Shown here: one piece after another, positions 50,110-59,431 of the stretch
Position numbering within the stretch: the stretch's first letter is position 1
Layout of the letters: every line of letters begins with the position of its first letter
Source: Synechococcus sp. M16CYN
GTDB lineage: Bacteria > Cyanobacteriota > Cyanobacteriia > PCC-6307 > Cyanobiaceae
NCBI RefSeq assembly: GCF_040371545.1
Contig: NZ_AP029048.1
Location: forward strand, 682,001 to 746,000
Direction: 5' to 3'
DNA length: 64,000 bases
Notes under the pieces: generated by a model
The model's input: the letters and a program-made list of their open reading frames with translations, nothing else
Database searches by the model: none
Told to the model about the DNA's origin: nothing
Position numbers and translations under genes: made by a program

Positions 50110-51954
50110 TTAAGTAAGCAGCCAGCTCACTGCAGTAAGGAAAAAAACAATGGCTACAAGTACCGTGAGCACGTAAGACTGACTCTGGCCGCCAACGCTG
50201 AGTTTTAGACCTTCGGCGCTTTGCATAGATAAGCGCGCCACACCATGTAAAAGTCCGTCTACAACATTACGATCAAACCAATAAGCAAGGCGCGAGAACC
50301 CAGCCACGACGTTGACGATAGTGAGCCGATAAAAACGCTCTGTATAGAAATCGTAGGCTAGGAGGTCTTGAAACCAGCGCAAGACAGGGTTAAGTGAGCG
50401 AGACCAGGCTTTACTAAGAGGAATAAGAATGCCTAACAGTAAACCAATCAGGCCACTACCAACTACGAGAACAGCAGCCCACAAAGGGAAGGCCAACAAG
50501 CCATCGAGGGACTCGAGCCTAACCAAAAACACGGGAGTCAGCAGCACAACTACACACAAGCCAACCATTGGCAGTGCCATCTGCCAGTTCACCTCGGCTG
50601 CTCGACGGGACTTAATCAGAGCATCGCCAAGAAAGACATGGCGGAAGACCCGAACCAAGCCCAAGGCCGTCAGGGAATTGGTCATCAGAAAAATGGCCAC
50701 AAAAGGTATGGAGCGAGCGCTCAGTAGATCAATAGATTGAGCCATAGCCAGAAAACCTCCCAGGGGCAAGAAACCAACAAGTCCGGCAGCACCAATCAAA
50801 AAAGATGTTGTTGTTGCAGGCATTCGGCTTCCAAGTCCACCAAGTTCGGTTATGTCTTGGCAATTCGTTGCGGCAATCACTCCACCAATACTCATCGAAA
50901 GTAGGGCTTTCGATACCGCATGGGAAAAGAGTAGTAAGAGCGTTAGCACTGGGATCTGCAAAGCAATGGTGATAAACACCAAACCCAGGTGAGCTGTTGT
51001 GGAATAAGAAAGCGTCCGCTTGATATCCACTTGAGCAAGAGCTACTAAAGACCCTCCAATGGAACTAATGCTGCCAATCACAAGAAGGACGGTTAGGGCA
51101 ATCGGCGCGTGTTGAAGGATCGGCATCACTTTAAGAAGTACAATGGCACCGCAGGTCACCACAACAGAATTTCGCAAAATGGAGGCGGGGTTTGGCCCTT
51201 CCATCGCCTCGTCTAACCAAAGGTGCATTGGGAACTGGGCGCACTTGCCCGTCGGTCCGGCAATCAAACCCAGACCGAGTAAGGTCGCTGCCAAGGGAGA
51301 TAAAGAATCTTGTGCTGCCCAGGTATAGAGGTCGTTAAAGCCCATACCTCCTGAGAAAGTACACAGTGCTACAACTCCCATGAGCAACAGCACATCTCCG
51401 ACCCGTTTGGTCAAGAAGGCGTCACGAGCAGCCGTGATCACAAGAGGCTGTGCGTACCAGAAACCCACGAGTAAGTAGGTTGAAAGCGTAAGCATTTCCA
51501 GCAAAAAGTAACTCTGAAAGAGGGAATTGCTCAAAACAACGCCACTCATCGCCCCCTCAAAAAATCCAAGCAGCGCAAAAAAACGAGCTAATGCCCATTC
51601 TTTGTCCATATATCCAAGGGAATAAATCTGAGAAAAAAGGCTCAGGCCAGTAATTAGTTCCAGGGCTACTAAATTCGTAAGAGACAAACTGAAACTGATA
51701 TCAAGCTTCAATTCAGCCACGGTGAGCCATGGAAAAACAAGATCAACTGAACCTGACTCAAATACTTCCTTAAGAATCAAGCTGCCGTGTATAAAAGCCA
51801 GCAACGTGAGCAAGATGTTGAGATAGGCCGCTGGCCTATGGGCTTGGCGCCGAAACAAACCTGCTGCCCACGGCAGAGCAACTAACGTCCCAACGAATCC
51901 GTATAGCGGAATCAGCCAGGCGGTTTGGATTGAAAGGGAAATCTCCTGATTCAA
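50110..51954 (-). CDS. ndhF4: NDH-1 subunit NdhF4 (CO2-uptake type)
   Basis: Largest antiporter-like subunit, 614 aa, with about 16 hydrophobic segments. It carries the QFPMHLWLDEAMEGPNPASILRNSVVV motif and the lateral-helix region at the C-terminus. A C-terminal tail (LKLSVGGQSQSYVLTVLVAIVFFLT) ends the protein. It starts the NDH/ChpX block, about 110 nt after csoS1E, so the carboxysome genes and the CO2 pump are on one long minus-strand unit. Confidence 0.93.
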   Translation of the reverse strand: MNQEISLSIQTAWLIPLYGFVGTLVALPWAAGLFRRQAHRPAAYLNILLTLLAFIHGSLILKEVFESGSVDLVFPWLTVAELKLDISFSLSLTNLVALELITGLSLFSQIYSLGYMDKEWALARFFALLGFFEGAMSGVVLSNSLFQSYFLLEMLTLSTYLLVGFWYAQPLVITAARDAFLTKRVGDVLLLMGVVALCTFSGGMGFNDLYTWAAQDSLSPLAATLLGLGLIAGPTGKCAQFPMHLWLDEAMEGPNPASILRNSVVVTCGAIVLLKVMPILQHAPIALTVLLVIGSISSIGGSLVALAQVDIKRTLSYSTTAHLGLVFITIALQIPVLTLLLLFSHAVSKALLSMSIGGVIAATNCQDITELGGLGSRMPATTTSFLIGAAGLVGFLPLGGFLAMAQSIDLLSARSIPFVAIFLMTNSLTALGLVRVFRHVFLGDALIKSRRAAEVNWQMALPMVGLCVVVLLTPVFLVRLESLDGLLAFPLWAAVLVVGSGLIGLLLGILIPLSKAWSRSLNPVLRWFQDLLAYDFYTERFYRLTIVNVVAGFSRLAYWFDRNVVDGLLHGVARLSMQSAEGLKLSVGGQSQSYVLTVLVAIVFFLTAVSWLLT

Positions 51955-52067
51955 AACGGCAAGCGGGATGGGAATCGGGCTGGTCGTCGATTAGGGGAAA
52001 TTTTAAGTGCGAATACTCCACCTGGGGAGATCCTGGTGAACTCTTACGATTGGTAAAGTGTGCGGCA

Positions 52068-52646
52068 TCAACTGCGGCGGACTGTTCCGGTACTAGCCAG
52101 TGCAGGCTCCACTCCCTCATTCGGCCGAGCGATGATATGGGCAGCAACCAGCCCATCCCCAACACGCTCGCATGCATCAGCACCAGCACGCACTGCAGCG
52201 TTTACGGCACCAGTCTCGCCACGCACCATGACGGTGACGTAACCGCCACCAACGTACTCACAACAGATCAAGTTTACTTCTGCAGCCTTCGTCATGGCGT
52301 CTGCCGCCTCAATGGCAGGAACCATGCCACGGGTTTCGATCATGCCGAGCGCAATACCCTTGACTGGTGCTTTGGACATCAAACTCGGCGGACCTAACCC
52401 TTCACCACCACCTGAAAGTACGCCACTACTGTCACTCATGACTTTTGTGGAGATTTTGCTTGTAGGTTTCGGGGGGGAGGAAGACACCGTGGACTTCTGC
52501 GATGACACGGAAGCCTTGACCGGAGGAGCCGCGGAGCCAATGGACTTTCCACTAGATGAAGCAGTGTTTGTGTTTATTGACTTCGCATCAACGGCCTCAT
52601 CACCTGCATTACCGCGGCGACGGGGGTTAGAGGAGGAGGTAGCCAT
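52068..52646 (-). CDS. csoS1E: CsoS1E-type BMC shell protein with long N-terminal extension
   Basis: A 192-aa protein. The C-terminal half (about residues 95-185) is a Pfam00936 BMC-H domain nearly identical to CsoS1: GIALGMIETRGMVPAIEAADA, YVGGGYVTVMVRGETGAVNAAVRAGADA, GDGLVAAHIIARP. The N-terminal 90 residues are low-complexity, rich in Ser, Lys, Pro and Thr, and look disordered. Alpha-cyanobacteria often carry such an extended shell protein between csoS4B and the NDH genes. The extension may tether cargo or the shell to a partner. Confidence 0.88.
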   Translation of the reverse strand: MATSSSNPRRRGNAGDEAVDAKSINTNTASSSGKSIGSAAPPVKASVSSQKSTVSSSPPKPTSKISTKVMSDSSGVLSGGGEGLGPPSLMSKAPVKGIALGMIETRGMVPAIEAADAMTKAAEVNLICCEYVGGGYVTVMVRGETGAVNAAVRAGADACERVGDGLVAAHIIARPNEGVEPALASTGTVRRS

Positions 52647-52703
52647 AGCAGATTAAGAGCAATAAGCGAATTGGAAGCCAAGTATCAGGAAAGAGAAATG
52701 CCC

Positions 52704-52955
52704 CTATCCATCCGGCATCCAGTGATCAATGATTCCGCCGATGGTTAAGTCAGTGAGCACCGTATTATTGGGGCAGGCATGACGAGCAGCCGAGCCGCTG
52801 GCTGTAAACACCCAGTTTCCCATTCGGGCACCGACCGGATCAACAGCGACTAACTTTTTGCCCTTGTTGTTGACAAGAATGCGCAAGTGCATATGATCGA
52901 GTCCTGCGACGCGGAACGTACAAACTAGAGTGCCCATCACTTGCATAATCTCCAT
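52704..52955 (-). CDS. csoS4B: carboxysome pentameric vertex protein CsoS4B
   Basis: An 83-aa BMC-P (EutN/CcmL) protein forming shell vertices: MQVMGTLVCTFRVAGLDH, KKLVAVDPVGARMGNWVFTASGSAAR, DLTIGGIIDHW. Starts with the last base of the csoS4A stop (TGATG), so coupling is tight. Pair of csoS4A and csoS4B is standard. Confidence 0.95.
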   Translation of the reverse strand: MEIMQVMGTLVCTFRVAGLDHMHLRILVNNKGKKLVAVDPVGARMGNWVFTASGSAARHACPNNTVLTDLTIGGIIDHWMPDG

Positions 52956-53269
52956 CAGCGTGCCGAACCTCCCGAGGGTTCTGAATGGGGGGAGGGGCTA
53001 GTTAAAAGCGCAGAGCCTTTGGGAGGATCAGGCTCCCAGTGATCGATTATCCCTACGATTGTTAAATCACTAGGGTACGATTTACTGCCTGCAGCTTCCC
53101 TTGCAGCGGAACTACTCACACAAATTACCCAGTCCCCAGGTTTCGCACCAACGGCATCAACAGCGACCTTTTTAGTGCTGCCATCGAGTACTACCTGAAG
53201 ATGTTTATGCTCAAAGTCGGGAATCCTATTCGTTGAGACAAGGGGTTTGATGATCTTGACAATAAGCAT
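52955..53269 (-). CDS. csoS4A: carboxysome pentameric vertex protein CsoS4A
   Basis: BMC-P vertex protein: MLIVKIIKPLVSTNRIPDFEH at the start, then VAVDAVGAKPGDWVICVSSSAAREAAG and DLTIVGIIDHW. At 104 aa it carries about 18 extra C-terminal residues (PKGSALLTSPSPHSEPS, low complexity) beyond the pentamer core compared with CsoS4B. Starts 2 nt after the csoSCA stop. Confidence 0.95.
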   Translation of the reverse strand: MLIVKIIKPLVSTNRIPDFEHKHLQVVLDGSTKKVAVDAVGAKPGDWVICVSSSAAREAAGSKSYPSDLTIVGIIDHWEPDPPKGSALLTSPSPHSEPSGGSAR

Positions 53270-53271
53270 GC

Positions 53272-55014
53272 TCAGTGAGCCTCCTGACTTTGAGGATCGA
53301 GCGTGGAGCCGATAATCTCGGCCGGAGCCGATTGATGCCTATCGCGAATAGTCAGGCATGTGTGCAGCAAGCCATCGTAGACCAAGTCAAAATAGCGGTC
53401 GACGATAGCTTTATTCACACGTTTGCAATCTGCAATTGCTCGATCGCGGGCACCAGGAACACGACCGGAATAATCAAAACGCACCACAATTGGAATTGGC
53501 AAATCACGAGAAATGTTTAAATTCCGAAAGATTTTGATACCGACATCGAGATCAGGAGCCCCCTCCTCGACCGTATCTAGGTGAGCGAAGTATGTGAGAT
53601 TGCGTAAATGAACCTCTTTAAAACCAATACCCACACCAATGAACCTTTCAGCATGACCGACATCGAGATAAGAAGCCCCGTAAAGCTCCCGCACGTAATC
53701 AATTTGTGAGCAGTTGTTAGATAACAAATGCGTTAAGAAGGTGAGCATGCCAGGATCCATAGGACCAGGGGCGGCTGACTTCAATGCTTTGGCAATTTGA
53801 GCCATCGCCTGATCAGGAGACATGGCTACGGTTGCAGTATAAAGTTCATGCGCACACACCCACTGATCAAGAACCATTTCACTATCTCTATTGGGTGGGT
53901 GGACGCGAATTGCGTCAGTATCGGTATCGAGACCAATTAGCAGAAGTTTTACGGAGGCTCCACAGCAGAAGCTATTCTCCACGGCTTCTCGGAAATTAAG
54001 AAGACGCTTATAAGCGGCCGATGCAGCTAACTCGTCGTTACTGGCATGTGCAGCACAGCCGTGAAGATGAGGCGCTAAGGAACTAAAGTGGTACGTTACT
54101 ACTTTCAAATAACGGGTCGTTTCTGTGAAGGGGTTGGGTTTACCTTCACGATGGCGACTGTGTTCAGTTTTAATCCAGCGGTTCACCGTGTTTTCCACAT
54201 TAAACATGGCACCAGCATGGGAACGGCGACGCACGGCACTGAAAGGAATGCGTAGAACATAGGCAACGGTATGAGCCAAGCGACCATCAGCGCACGGCGT
54301 GATGTCTAAGAGGTGGATGCCGCAATTCAGCAGAAATTGTTCAAATTCCCGAGCAGAGGAGCTATCTTGTGCACCCTGGAGAGGGTCGTCTTGAAAAAAG
54401 TGATCACTAAATAAGCGATGGCTTTCGAAAACACACCAAGCGAATAAACCACGCATATCTAGTGGCTTAATCCAAGCGCGTTCGAGTATATAGTTAGGCA
54501 AATCGAAGCCAAGCTCGGCACGGCTCAAACGCTGGGCTTGGACAATGAAATCAGGCTTGTGCTGCAAAGCAGACACCTGTTGCAATACAGGGACGATGCG
54601 GTCAAAACCCCCCTTAACCTTTTGTTCGTAAGAACGCAGGCGGTCATTTACAGCTTGATTGGTTAGGGGATGACTTCGGTTACTGCGGGAAAGCGAGGAC
54701 TGATCGGAATTGAACGGCATTGTCGAGCGATCCTGGTTCTGTCGCAGCTGACGACGACTAGGAGCCTGAGGTCGCCCGTTGCGGATACGAACCCGATCAG
54801 AACCGAGGGGTCCTTGAATTGCTACGGCTGCCTTGCCAACAGTAGCCAGAGCGCGACGACGCTCGAGAGCGGTGCTGCGGACCGGACCGTCACGGAAGCC
54901 TGACTGAAGATCAACAGAGTTCTTTTTTTGGCTAGAGCGATCCTGGTTCTGTCGCAGCTGACGACGACTAGGAGCCTGAGGTCGCCCGTTGCGGAAAGAC
55001 ATGGAGCGAACCAT
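53272..55014 (-). CDS. csoSCA: carboxysomal carbonic anhydrase CsoSCA (CsoS3), epsilon/beta-like
   Basis: Zn enzyme turning bicarbonate to CO2 inside the carboxysome. The 580-aa protein has the beta-type motif CADGR (Cys about 241) and later Zn ligands in TYHF (His about 309) and LHGCAAH (Cys about 320), spaced like the structurally known C-x68-H-x10-C set. The N-terminal 110 residues are disordered and odd: RNGRPQAPSRRQLRQNQDRS occurs twice (residues 8-27 and 78-97). Between the copies lies ALERRRALATVGKAA...GSDRVR, which aligns with the CsoS2 N-repeat. The ATG at 55014 starts it; 55002 is possible. Confidence 0.95.
   Translation of the reverse strand: MVRSMSFRNGRPQAPSRRQLRQNQDRSSQKKNSVDLQSGFRDGPVRSTALERRRALATVGKAAVAIQGPLGSDRVRIRNGRPQAPSRRQLRQNQDRSTMPFNSDQSSLSRSNRSHPLTNQAVNDRLRSYEQKVKGGFDRIVPVLQQVSALQHKPDFIVQAQRLSRAELGFDLPNYILERAWIKPLDMRGLFAWCVFESHRLFSDHFFQDDPLQGAQDSSSAREFEQFLLNCGIHLLDITPCADGRLAHTVAYVLRIPFSAVRRRSHAGAMFNVENTVNRWIKTEHSRHREGKPNPFTETTRYLKVVTYHFSSLAPHLHGCAAHASNDELAASAAYKRLLNFREAVENSFCCGASVKLLLIGLDTDTDAIRVHPPNRDSEMVLDQWVCAHELYTATVAMSPDQAMAQIAKALKSAAPGPMDPGMLTFLTHLLSNNCSQIDYVRELYGASYLDVGHAERFIGVGIGFKEVHLRNLTYFAHLDTVEEGAPDLDVGIKIFRNLNISRDLPIPIVVRFDYSGRVPGARDRAIADCKRVNKAIVDRYFDLVYDGLLHTCLTIRDRHQSAPAEIIGSTLDPQSQEAH
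54725..54995 (-). repeat. in-frame 61-bp direct repeat in csoSCA 5' region
   Basis: Identical 61-bp copies at 54725-54785 and 54935-54995 are 210 bp (70 codons) apart and in frame. They encode the duplicated RNGRPQAPSRRQ block. The 149-bp segment between is unique within the gene but its translation resembles the start of CsoS2. Exact identity suggests a recent event or gene conversion; an assembly artefact must be ruled out. Confidence 0.95.
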
Positions 55015-55021
55015 TAGTAAA

Positions 55022-57415
55022 TCAACCCCTTGCTCCACCTGAAACGGTGACTAAAGAACCCTTATCGGTATTACCGCTTGAGCCTGTTACACGGCTTGTA
55101 GGCCACTCGACTTCTTGATTACGCTTCTTCTCGTAGGAAGCCATAGCACTCATTGGACCAGGACGGGTGGGATTGCGACGGCGTGCTGATGCACCTTCGG
55201 TTCCCGTGACGTGTTTTCCACGATCCCAATCATCGCCGGTCACCTTGGTAGACGAACCTTCGCCGGTCACTCGTGAGATGTGCTCGGCTGGTTTTTGATC
55301 TACGTCTGGAGCTGTTAGGGCTGTCGGTTGAAACCGACGGGCTTGCTGTTGGGAATTTTGAAGTTCACGATTGTCAAATCGAAATTGTTCTGTACCGGTC
55401 ACCTTTCCGCCAGCCATGTCAAAAGGACCGGTAATGCGATGGCCATTCTCATAAGCGATACCGGTCACTGAGGATCGCGAATCACGCCGCCGCTGCGCCG
55501 CTCGTGCAGGCGATACGACACTAAAGCTCATCCAAGGAGCATGCTCGTCGGACTGAACATGGCGATCGGAACTCGCAAGAACTTCGGTTCCACAAACAGC
55601 TGATAATTGTTCAGCACCGACGTAAGGAGTGCCTGAGATCGTTTCACACGCACCGCGCTCATTACCGGTCATGACTCCACCAATCCCCGGCTGAATACCT
55701 GTCATAGAAGCTGCGGGAGTACCTGGGCGATACGGGGTGCGTTCGCGAATTGCTTGAACGGCTGAAGTACTGCAGTACTGACCAGCCTGCTCAAGGCCTG
55801 CATAGGGCGTTCCTGTGACAGGCTTGCAAGTCCCCGGTTCATCACCAGTCACTTGTTCAGATCTCCCGGTTTGGGTTCCGCTCACCACAAGACTGCGGTT
55901 GGTAGTACTGAAACCAACTTTGGAGGCTTCGGCAACTGGCTTCGAACCACAAAAAGAGTGGAACTGTTCGGAACTGAGGTATTGGTCACCAGTGACGCGA
56001 TGGCAGGACCCAAACTCATCTCCGGTGACGGCTGATGAACGACCCACCAAGGTACCGGTCACACTTGCACCAGCCACGGTCTCGGATATACCAACCTTGG
56101 CGGCTGGACGACCTTTAGGCAATGGATCAGAACCCAAGTATTGATCACCTGTGAGGGTGCGGTCCGCTCCAGCTTCATCACCTGTCACGCTGGAGGAACG
56201 ACCCACCATTACACCGCTCACACGACGTCCCTGCTGGGTAAGGCTCTGACCAACCTTCTTGGGTGAAGGGTTCACACCACCGCAATAAGCGGCATGCTGA
56301 GTTGCAGATATGTACTCTGTACCGGTCACACTTTTGCAAGTTCCGGGCTCATCACCAGTAACTTTCTCTGAACGACCCACCTCATTTCCCGTCACTCGGT
56401 TGCCATGAGTAGTGGCGGTGACGCGCACCTTTGCTGGTGTTGTCGTCTCGGGTGCGGATTGACAAAAGGTTTGAAACACTTCGGCACCGAGATACTCGGT
56501 GCCTGTGATGGAACGGCATGTGCTGGCTTCGTTGCCCGTTGTCTTTATCGAGCGATTGGCTTGGGTACCAGTCACAATCTGACCGGAGGATGTTTTGCTT
56601 TCACCAACTTTCCAGTAAGCGTCAGCAGAAGCAGCCTGTTTTGCGCCGTGACGGTTCGGACCACTTGGACGTGTAATTCCGGTGCTTTGTTGGTTTCGAG
56701 AACCTGCCTTAGCACGAAGCTGACGGACTCGCTGGGCGAGCTCCCGACTGGTTAAATCAGGGTTCGCATGACGTGCAACAGCAGCAGCACTGGTTGGTTG
56801 TCTTCCTGCAGTCTTGCCATGCTTAGCCATGGCTTCTCTACGGGCTAAAACTAGTGTCCGGCTAGGATTATCGATAGCACGACGCTTCAGAAAAACGGAA
56901 CGTCGATCATTGTTACGACTGCCCAGTTGAGTAGCGGGAGCAGATAACGCTAGGCGAGATGTCTGTGAGACCGCACTATCTCCACCGAGTTTGAAAACTT
57001 CCTTCTTAGATCCTAGTGTGGCGGCAGGAACAGTTGACTTGGTTCTACGGACAATCTCAGCACGAGTGCAATCATGGGATGTGTCAGCCGCTTTTCCGCG
57101 ACGAGATAAGGCATCACGGCGGGCCAACGCCAGTTCACGGCTGGGGCGGCTCAAAGGCTTGGCCTGAGAACGATAGGCAGAAGAAGATGTCAATTTCTGC
57201 CAACGTCGCTGACCAATAGAAACCGATGCAGCAGGGGTTGATGCCTCAAGTTCAGGAGGCGAAGCACTGGCATCGGTGCGGCGCCTCAAGCGGACATCGG
57301 CCGCTGTGCGAACACGATTCGAGCCATTACCGGCAGCGATAGATGCCTTTTTACCAACAATGGTGAGAGCCTTTCGGCGCTCAAGCGCAAGTTCGCGACT
57401 AGAAAGTCTTACCAT
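55022..57415 (-). CDS. csoS2: carboxysome assembly scaffold CsoS2
   Basis: Disordered linker of 797 aa joining RuBisCO to the shell. Four N-region repeats with the helix SRELALERRKALTIVGK are at about residues 6-22, 92-108, 185-201 and 223-237; these bind RuBisCO. Six M-region repeats (about 269-609) carry VTG triplets and most end in a Cys. The C-region (610-797) ends RVTGSSGNTDKGSLVTVSGG and contacts the shell. I chose ATG 57415; the open frame to 57514 would run through a hairpin and into rbcS. A known coupling or frameshift variant of CsoS2 is not judged here. Confidence 0.96.
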   Translation of the reverse strand: MVRLSSRELALERRKALTIVGKKASIAAGNGSNRVRTAADVRLRRRTDASASPPELEASTPAASVSIGQRRWQKLTSSSAYRSQAKPLSRPSRELALARRDALSRRGKAADTSHDCTRAEIVRRTKSTVPAATLGSKKEVFKLGGDSAVSQTSRLALSAPATQLGSRNNDRRSVFLKRRAIDNPSRTLVLARREAMAKHGKTAGRQPTSAAAVARHANPDLTSRELAQRVRQLRAKAGSRNQQSTGITRPSGPNRHGAKQAASADAYWKVGESKTSSGQIVTGTQANRSIKTTGNEASTCRSITGTEYLGAEVFQTFCQSAPETTTPAKVRVTATTHGNRVTGNEVGRSEKVTGDEPGTCKSVTGTEYISATQHAAYCGGVNPSPKKVGQSLTQQGRRVSGVMVGRSSSVTGDEAGADRTLTGDQYLGSDPLPKGRPAAKVGISETVAGASVTGTLVGRSSAVTGDEFGSCHRVTGDQYLSSEQFHSFCGSKPVAEASKVGFSTTNRSLVVSGTQTGRSEQVTGDEPGTCKPVTGTPYAGLEQAGQYCSTSAVQAIRERTPYRPGTPAASMTGIQPGIGGVMTGNERGACETISGTPYVGAEQLSAVCGTEVLASSDRHVQSDEHAPWMSFSVVSPARAAQRRRDSRSSVTGIAYENGHRITGPFDMAGGKVTGTEQFRFDNRELQNSQQQARRFQPTALTAPDVDQKPAEHISRVTGEGSSTKVTGDDWDRGKHVTGTEGASARRRNPTRPGPMSAMASYEKKRNQEVEWPTSRVTGSSGNTDKGSLVTVSGGARG

Positions 57416-57448
57416 GTCTGCCCAAGGGTGTCGTCGTGAATAATCTGT

Positions 57449-57480
57449 AAAAAACTGAGCCCTGATGAAGGTCAGGGCTC
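57449..57480 (-). terminator. terminator/attenuator hairpin between rbcS and csoS2
   Basis: On the minus strand GAGCCCTGA pairs perfectly with TCAGGGCTC (57472-57480 and 57457-57465) around a 6-nt loop, followed by AG and six T (57449-57454 on the other strand as A). This is an intrinsic terminator structure inside the operon; partial read-through would give high rbcLS and lower csoS2 expression. Similar hairpins are known from cso operons. Confidence 0.85.
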
Positions 57481-57500
57481 GGAACCATTGAATCGCTGGT

Positions 57501-57842
57501 TTAGCGACCCTCAAAGACTACGAAGCAGGAGCCTTGGCTCTGAGTGTATGCGTCGTAACCGACTATGCGTACGTGATGGTCGGGGTATGCGCGGTGACAA
57601 GCTTCAAGCTCACTAACCACATTGTTCAAATCCTTTTCACCAAAGAAAGGAAGCTTCCAATAAGACCAATAGGTGGCCATGGAGTTAGAAGGATGGACGT
57701 GCTCAACGAGCGGGCTCCAACCCTGAGCGATAATGTACTCAATTTGATCGTAAATTTCGTCCTGCGTCATCGGCGGTAGGAAACCGAAGGTCTCCAGGGT
57801 GGCAACTGTTTGATAGTCACCCACGGTGCTCTGGAAAGGCAT
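57501..57842 (-). CDS. rbcS: RuBisCO small subunit, form IA
   Basis: Small subunit of the form IA enzyme (CbbS type), 113 aa. Family start FETFGFLPPMT-like block (TLETFGFLPPMTQDEIYDQIEYI), GWSPLVEHVHPSN, WSYWKLPFFG and the C-terminal VRIVGYDAYTQSQGSCFVVFEGR. Starts 101 nt after rbcL on the minus strand. The gap carries no other feature. Assembles into L8S8 with RbcL and enters carboxysomes through CsoS2. Confidence 0.98.
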   Translation of the reverse strand: MPFQSTVGDYQTVATLETFGFLPPMTQDEIYDQIEYIIAQGWSPLVEHVHPSNSMATYWSYWKLPFFGEKDLNNVVSELEACHRAYPDHHVRIVGYDAYTQSQGSCFVVFEGR

Positions 57843-57943
57843 AGGGGTCTTGCTTTAACGAGGTTGTTTTGGTCGAATCGGAGTTGTCTGGTCAGATTTT
57901 TAATGAAAAAGAGTTAGGGACAACATTGCCCTTTATTCTCAGA

Positions 57944-59356
57944 TCATTGGACGTCGAGTTTGTCGACAGTGTCGAACTCGAACTTGATTTCCTTCCAGGT
58001 ATCGAGAGCGATGGCCAGCTCAGGGCTATGCTTACCGGCCTCCATGAGAATGTCACGGCTTTCTTGCTCGATCTCGCGACCAGCATTGCGTGCCTTAACG
58101 CAAGCCTCGAGAGCCACACGGTTAGCAGCAGCGCCAGCAGCGGAGCCCCAAGGATGGCCATGGGTACCACCACCGAACTGAAGAACCGAATCATCACCGA
58201 AAATGGCAACTAGCGCGGGCATGTGCCATACATGAATACCGCCGGAAGCAACGGCAAACACACCAGGCATGGAACCCCAATCCTGATCAAAGAAGTTGCC
58301 ACGGCTACGATCTTCAGGAACGAAAGATTCGCGCAATTGATCTATGTAACCGAGGGTGGTCTGACGATCGCCTTCCAACTTGCCGACCACGGTGCCGGTG
58401 TGCAGTTGGTCACCCCCGGATAGACGTAAGCACTTGGCGAGGACACGGAAGTGAATGCCGTGCTTGGGATGGCGGTCAATCACAGCATGCATGGCACGGT
58501 GAATATGTAGCAGCATGCCGTTCTTGCGACACCACCTCGATAGACCAGTGTTCGCGGTGAAACCGCCGGTAATGAAGTCATGCATGATGATTGGCATGCC
58601 AAGTTCTTTGGCGAACTCGGCACGCTCATACATTTCTTCAGGGGTGTTGGCGGTCACGTTGAGGTAATGACCTTTGCGCTCACCAGTCTCTTGTTCGGAC
58701 AGTTTGATGGCTTCCGCAACAAATTCGAAGCGATTTTGCCAGCGTTGGAAAGGCTGGGAGTTGATGTTTTCGTCATCTTTAGTGAAGTCCAGACCGCCGC
58801 GCAGACACTCGTAGACAACACGTCCATAGTTTTTGCCGCTCAAGCCAAGTTTTGGTTTAATGGTGCAACCCAACAGAGGGCGACCGTACTTATTCATCCG
58901 ATCGCGCTCAACAGCGATACCGTTCGGCGGGCCGTAGCAGCTCTTGATAAAAGCGATTGGAAAACGTATGTCTTCCAATCGTAGATGGCGCAAAGCCTTG
59001 AAGCCAAACACGTTGCCAACCAGTGAAGTCAGAACGTTGGTAATGGAGCCTTCCTCAAACAAGTCGAGAGGATAGGCGACAAAAGCATAAAAGGCTTCCT
59101 TGTCACCAGGAACGTCTTCAATGCGATAGCAGCGGCCTTTGTAGAAATCGAGGTCGGTAAGCAGCTCGGACCACACAGTGGACCAGGTGCCAGTTGAGGA
59201 TTCAGCAGCCACAGCAGCGGCAACTTCTTCTTTTGGAACACCTTCTTGGCCGGTGCACTTGAAACAGGCTAAAAGGTCGGTATCTAAGGGAACGTAATCA
59301 GGAGTCCAGTAAGTGTCCCTGTACTCCTTGACCCCAGCGTCGTACTTTTTGCTCAT
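57944..59356 (-). CDS. rbcL: RuBisCO large subunit, form IA
   Basis: Catalytic subunit, 470 aa. Active-site elements: [18 protein letters not shown] with the catalytic Lys, GLDFTKDDE with the carbamylated Lys and metal Asp/Glu, [30 protein letters not shown], and loop 6/phosphate region [11 protein letters not shown]. Form IA identity is supported by the N-terminus [21 protein letters not shown] and the cso context. No substitutions of active-site residues were seen. Confidence 0.99.
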   Translation of the reverse strand: MSKKYDAGVKEYRDTYWTPDYVPLDTDLLACFKCTGQEGVPKEEVAAAVAAESSTGTWSTVWSELLTDLDFYKGRCYRIEDVPGDKEAFYAFVAYPLDLFEEGSITNVLTSLVGNVFGFKALRHLRLEDIRFPIAFIKSCYGPPNGIAVERDRMNKYGRPLLGCTIKPKLGLSGKNYGRVVYECLRGGLDFTKDDENINSQPFQRWQNRFEFVAEAIKLSEQETGERKGHYLNVTANTPEEMYERAEFAKELGMPIIMHDFITGGFTANTGLSRWCRKNGMLLHIHRAMHAVIDRHPKHGIHFRVLAKCLRLSGGDQLHTGTVVGKLEGDRQTTLGYIDQLRESFVPEDRSRGNFFDQDWGSMPGVFAVASGGIHVWHMPALVAIFGDDSVLQFGGGTHGHPWGSAAGAAANRVALEACVKARNAGREIEQESRDILMEAGKHSPELAIALDTWKEIKFEFDTVDKLDVQ

Positions 59357-59431
59357 AGGAAAACTCTGTTTGGTCGGTGAAGAGGTGAGGTGGGGTAGGA
59401 CGTAGCAGCCTTCTCAGGGGCTCAGCCGGTT

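Noticed and set aside
51836-52189. 117-codon frame between ndhF4 and csoS1E
   Set aside because: It overlaps both the ndhF4 5' end and the csoS1E 3' end in another frame and has no family features: a shadow frame.
57416-57514. Upstream extension of csoS2
   Set aside because: It would run through the terminator hairpin and into rbcS; the ATG at 57415 matches the family start.
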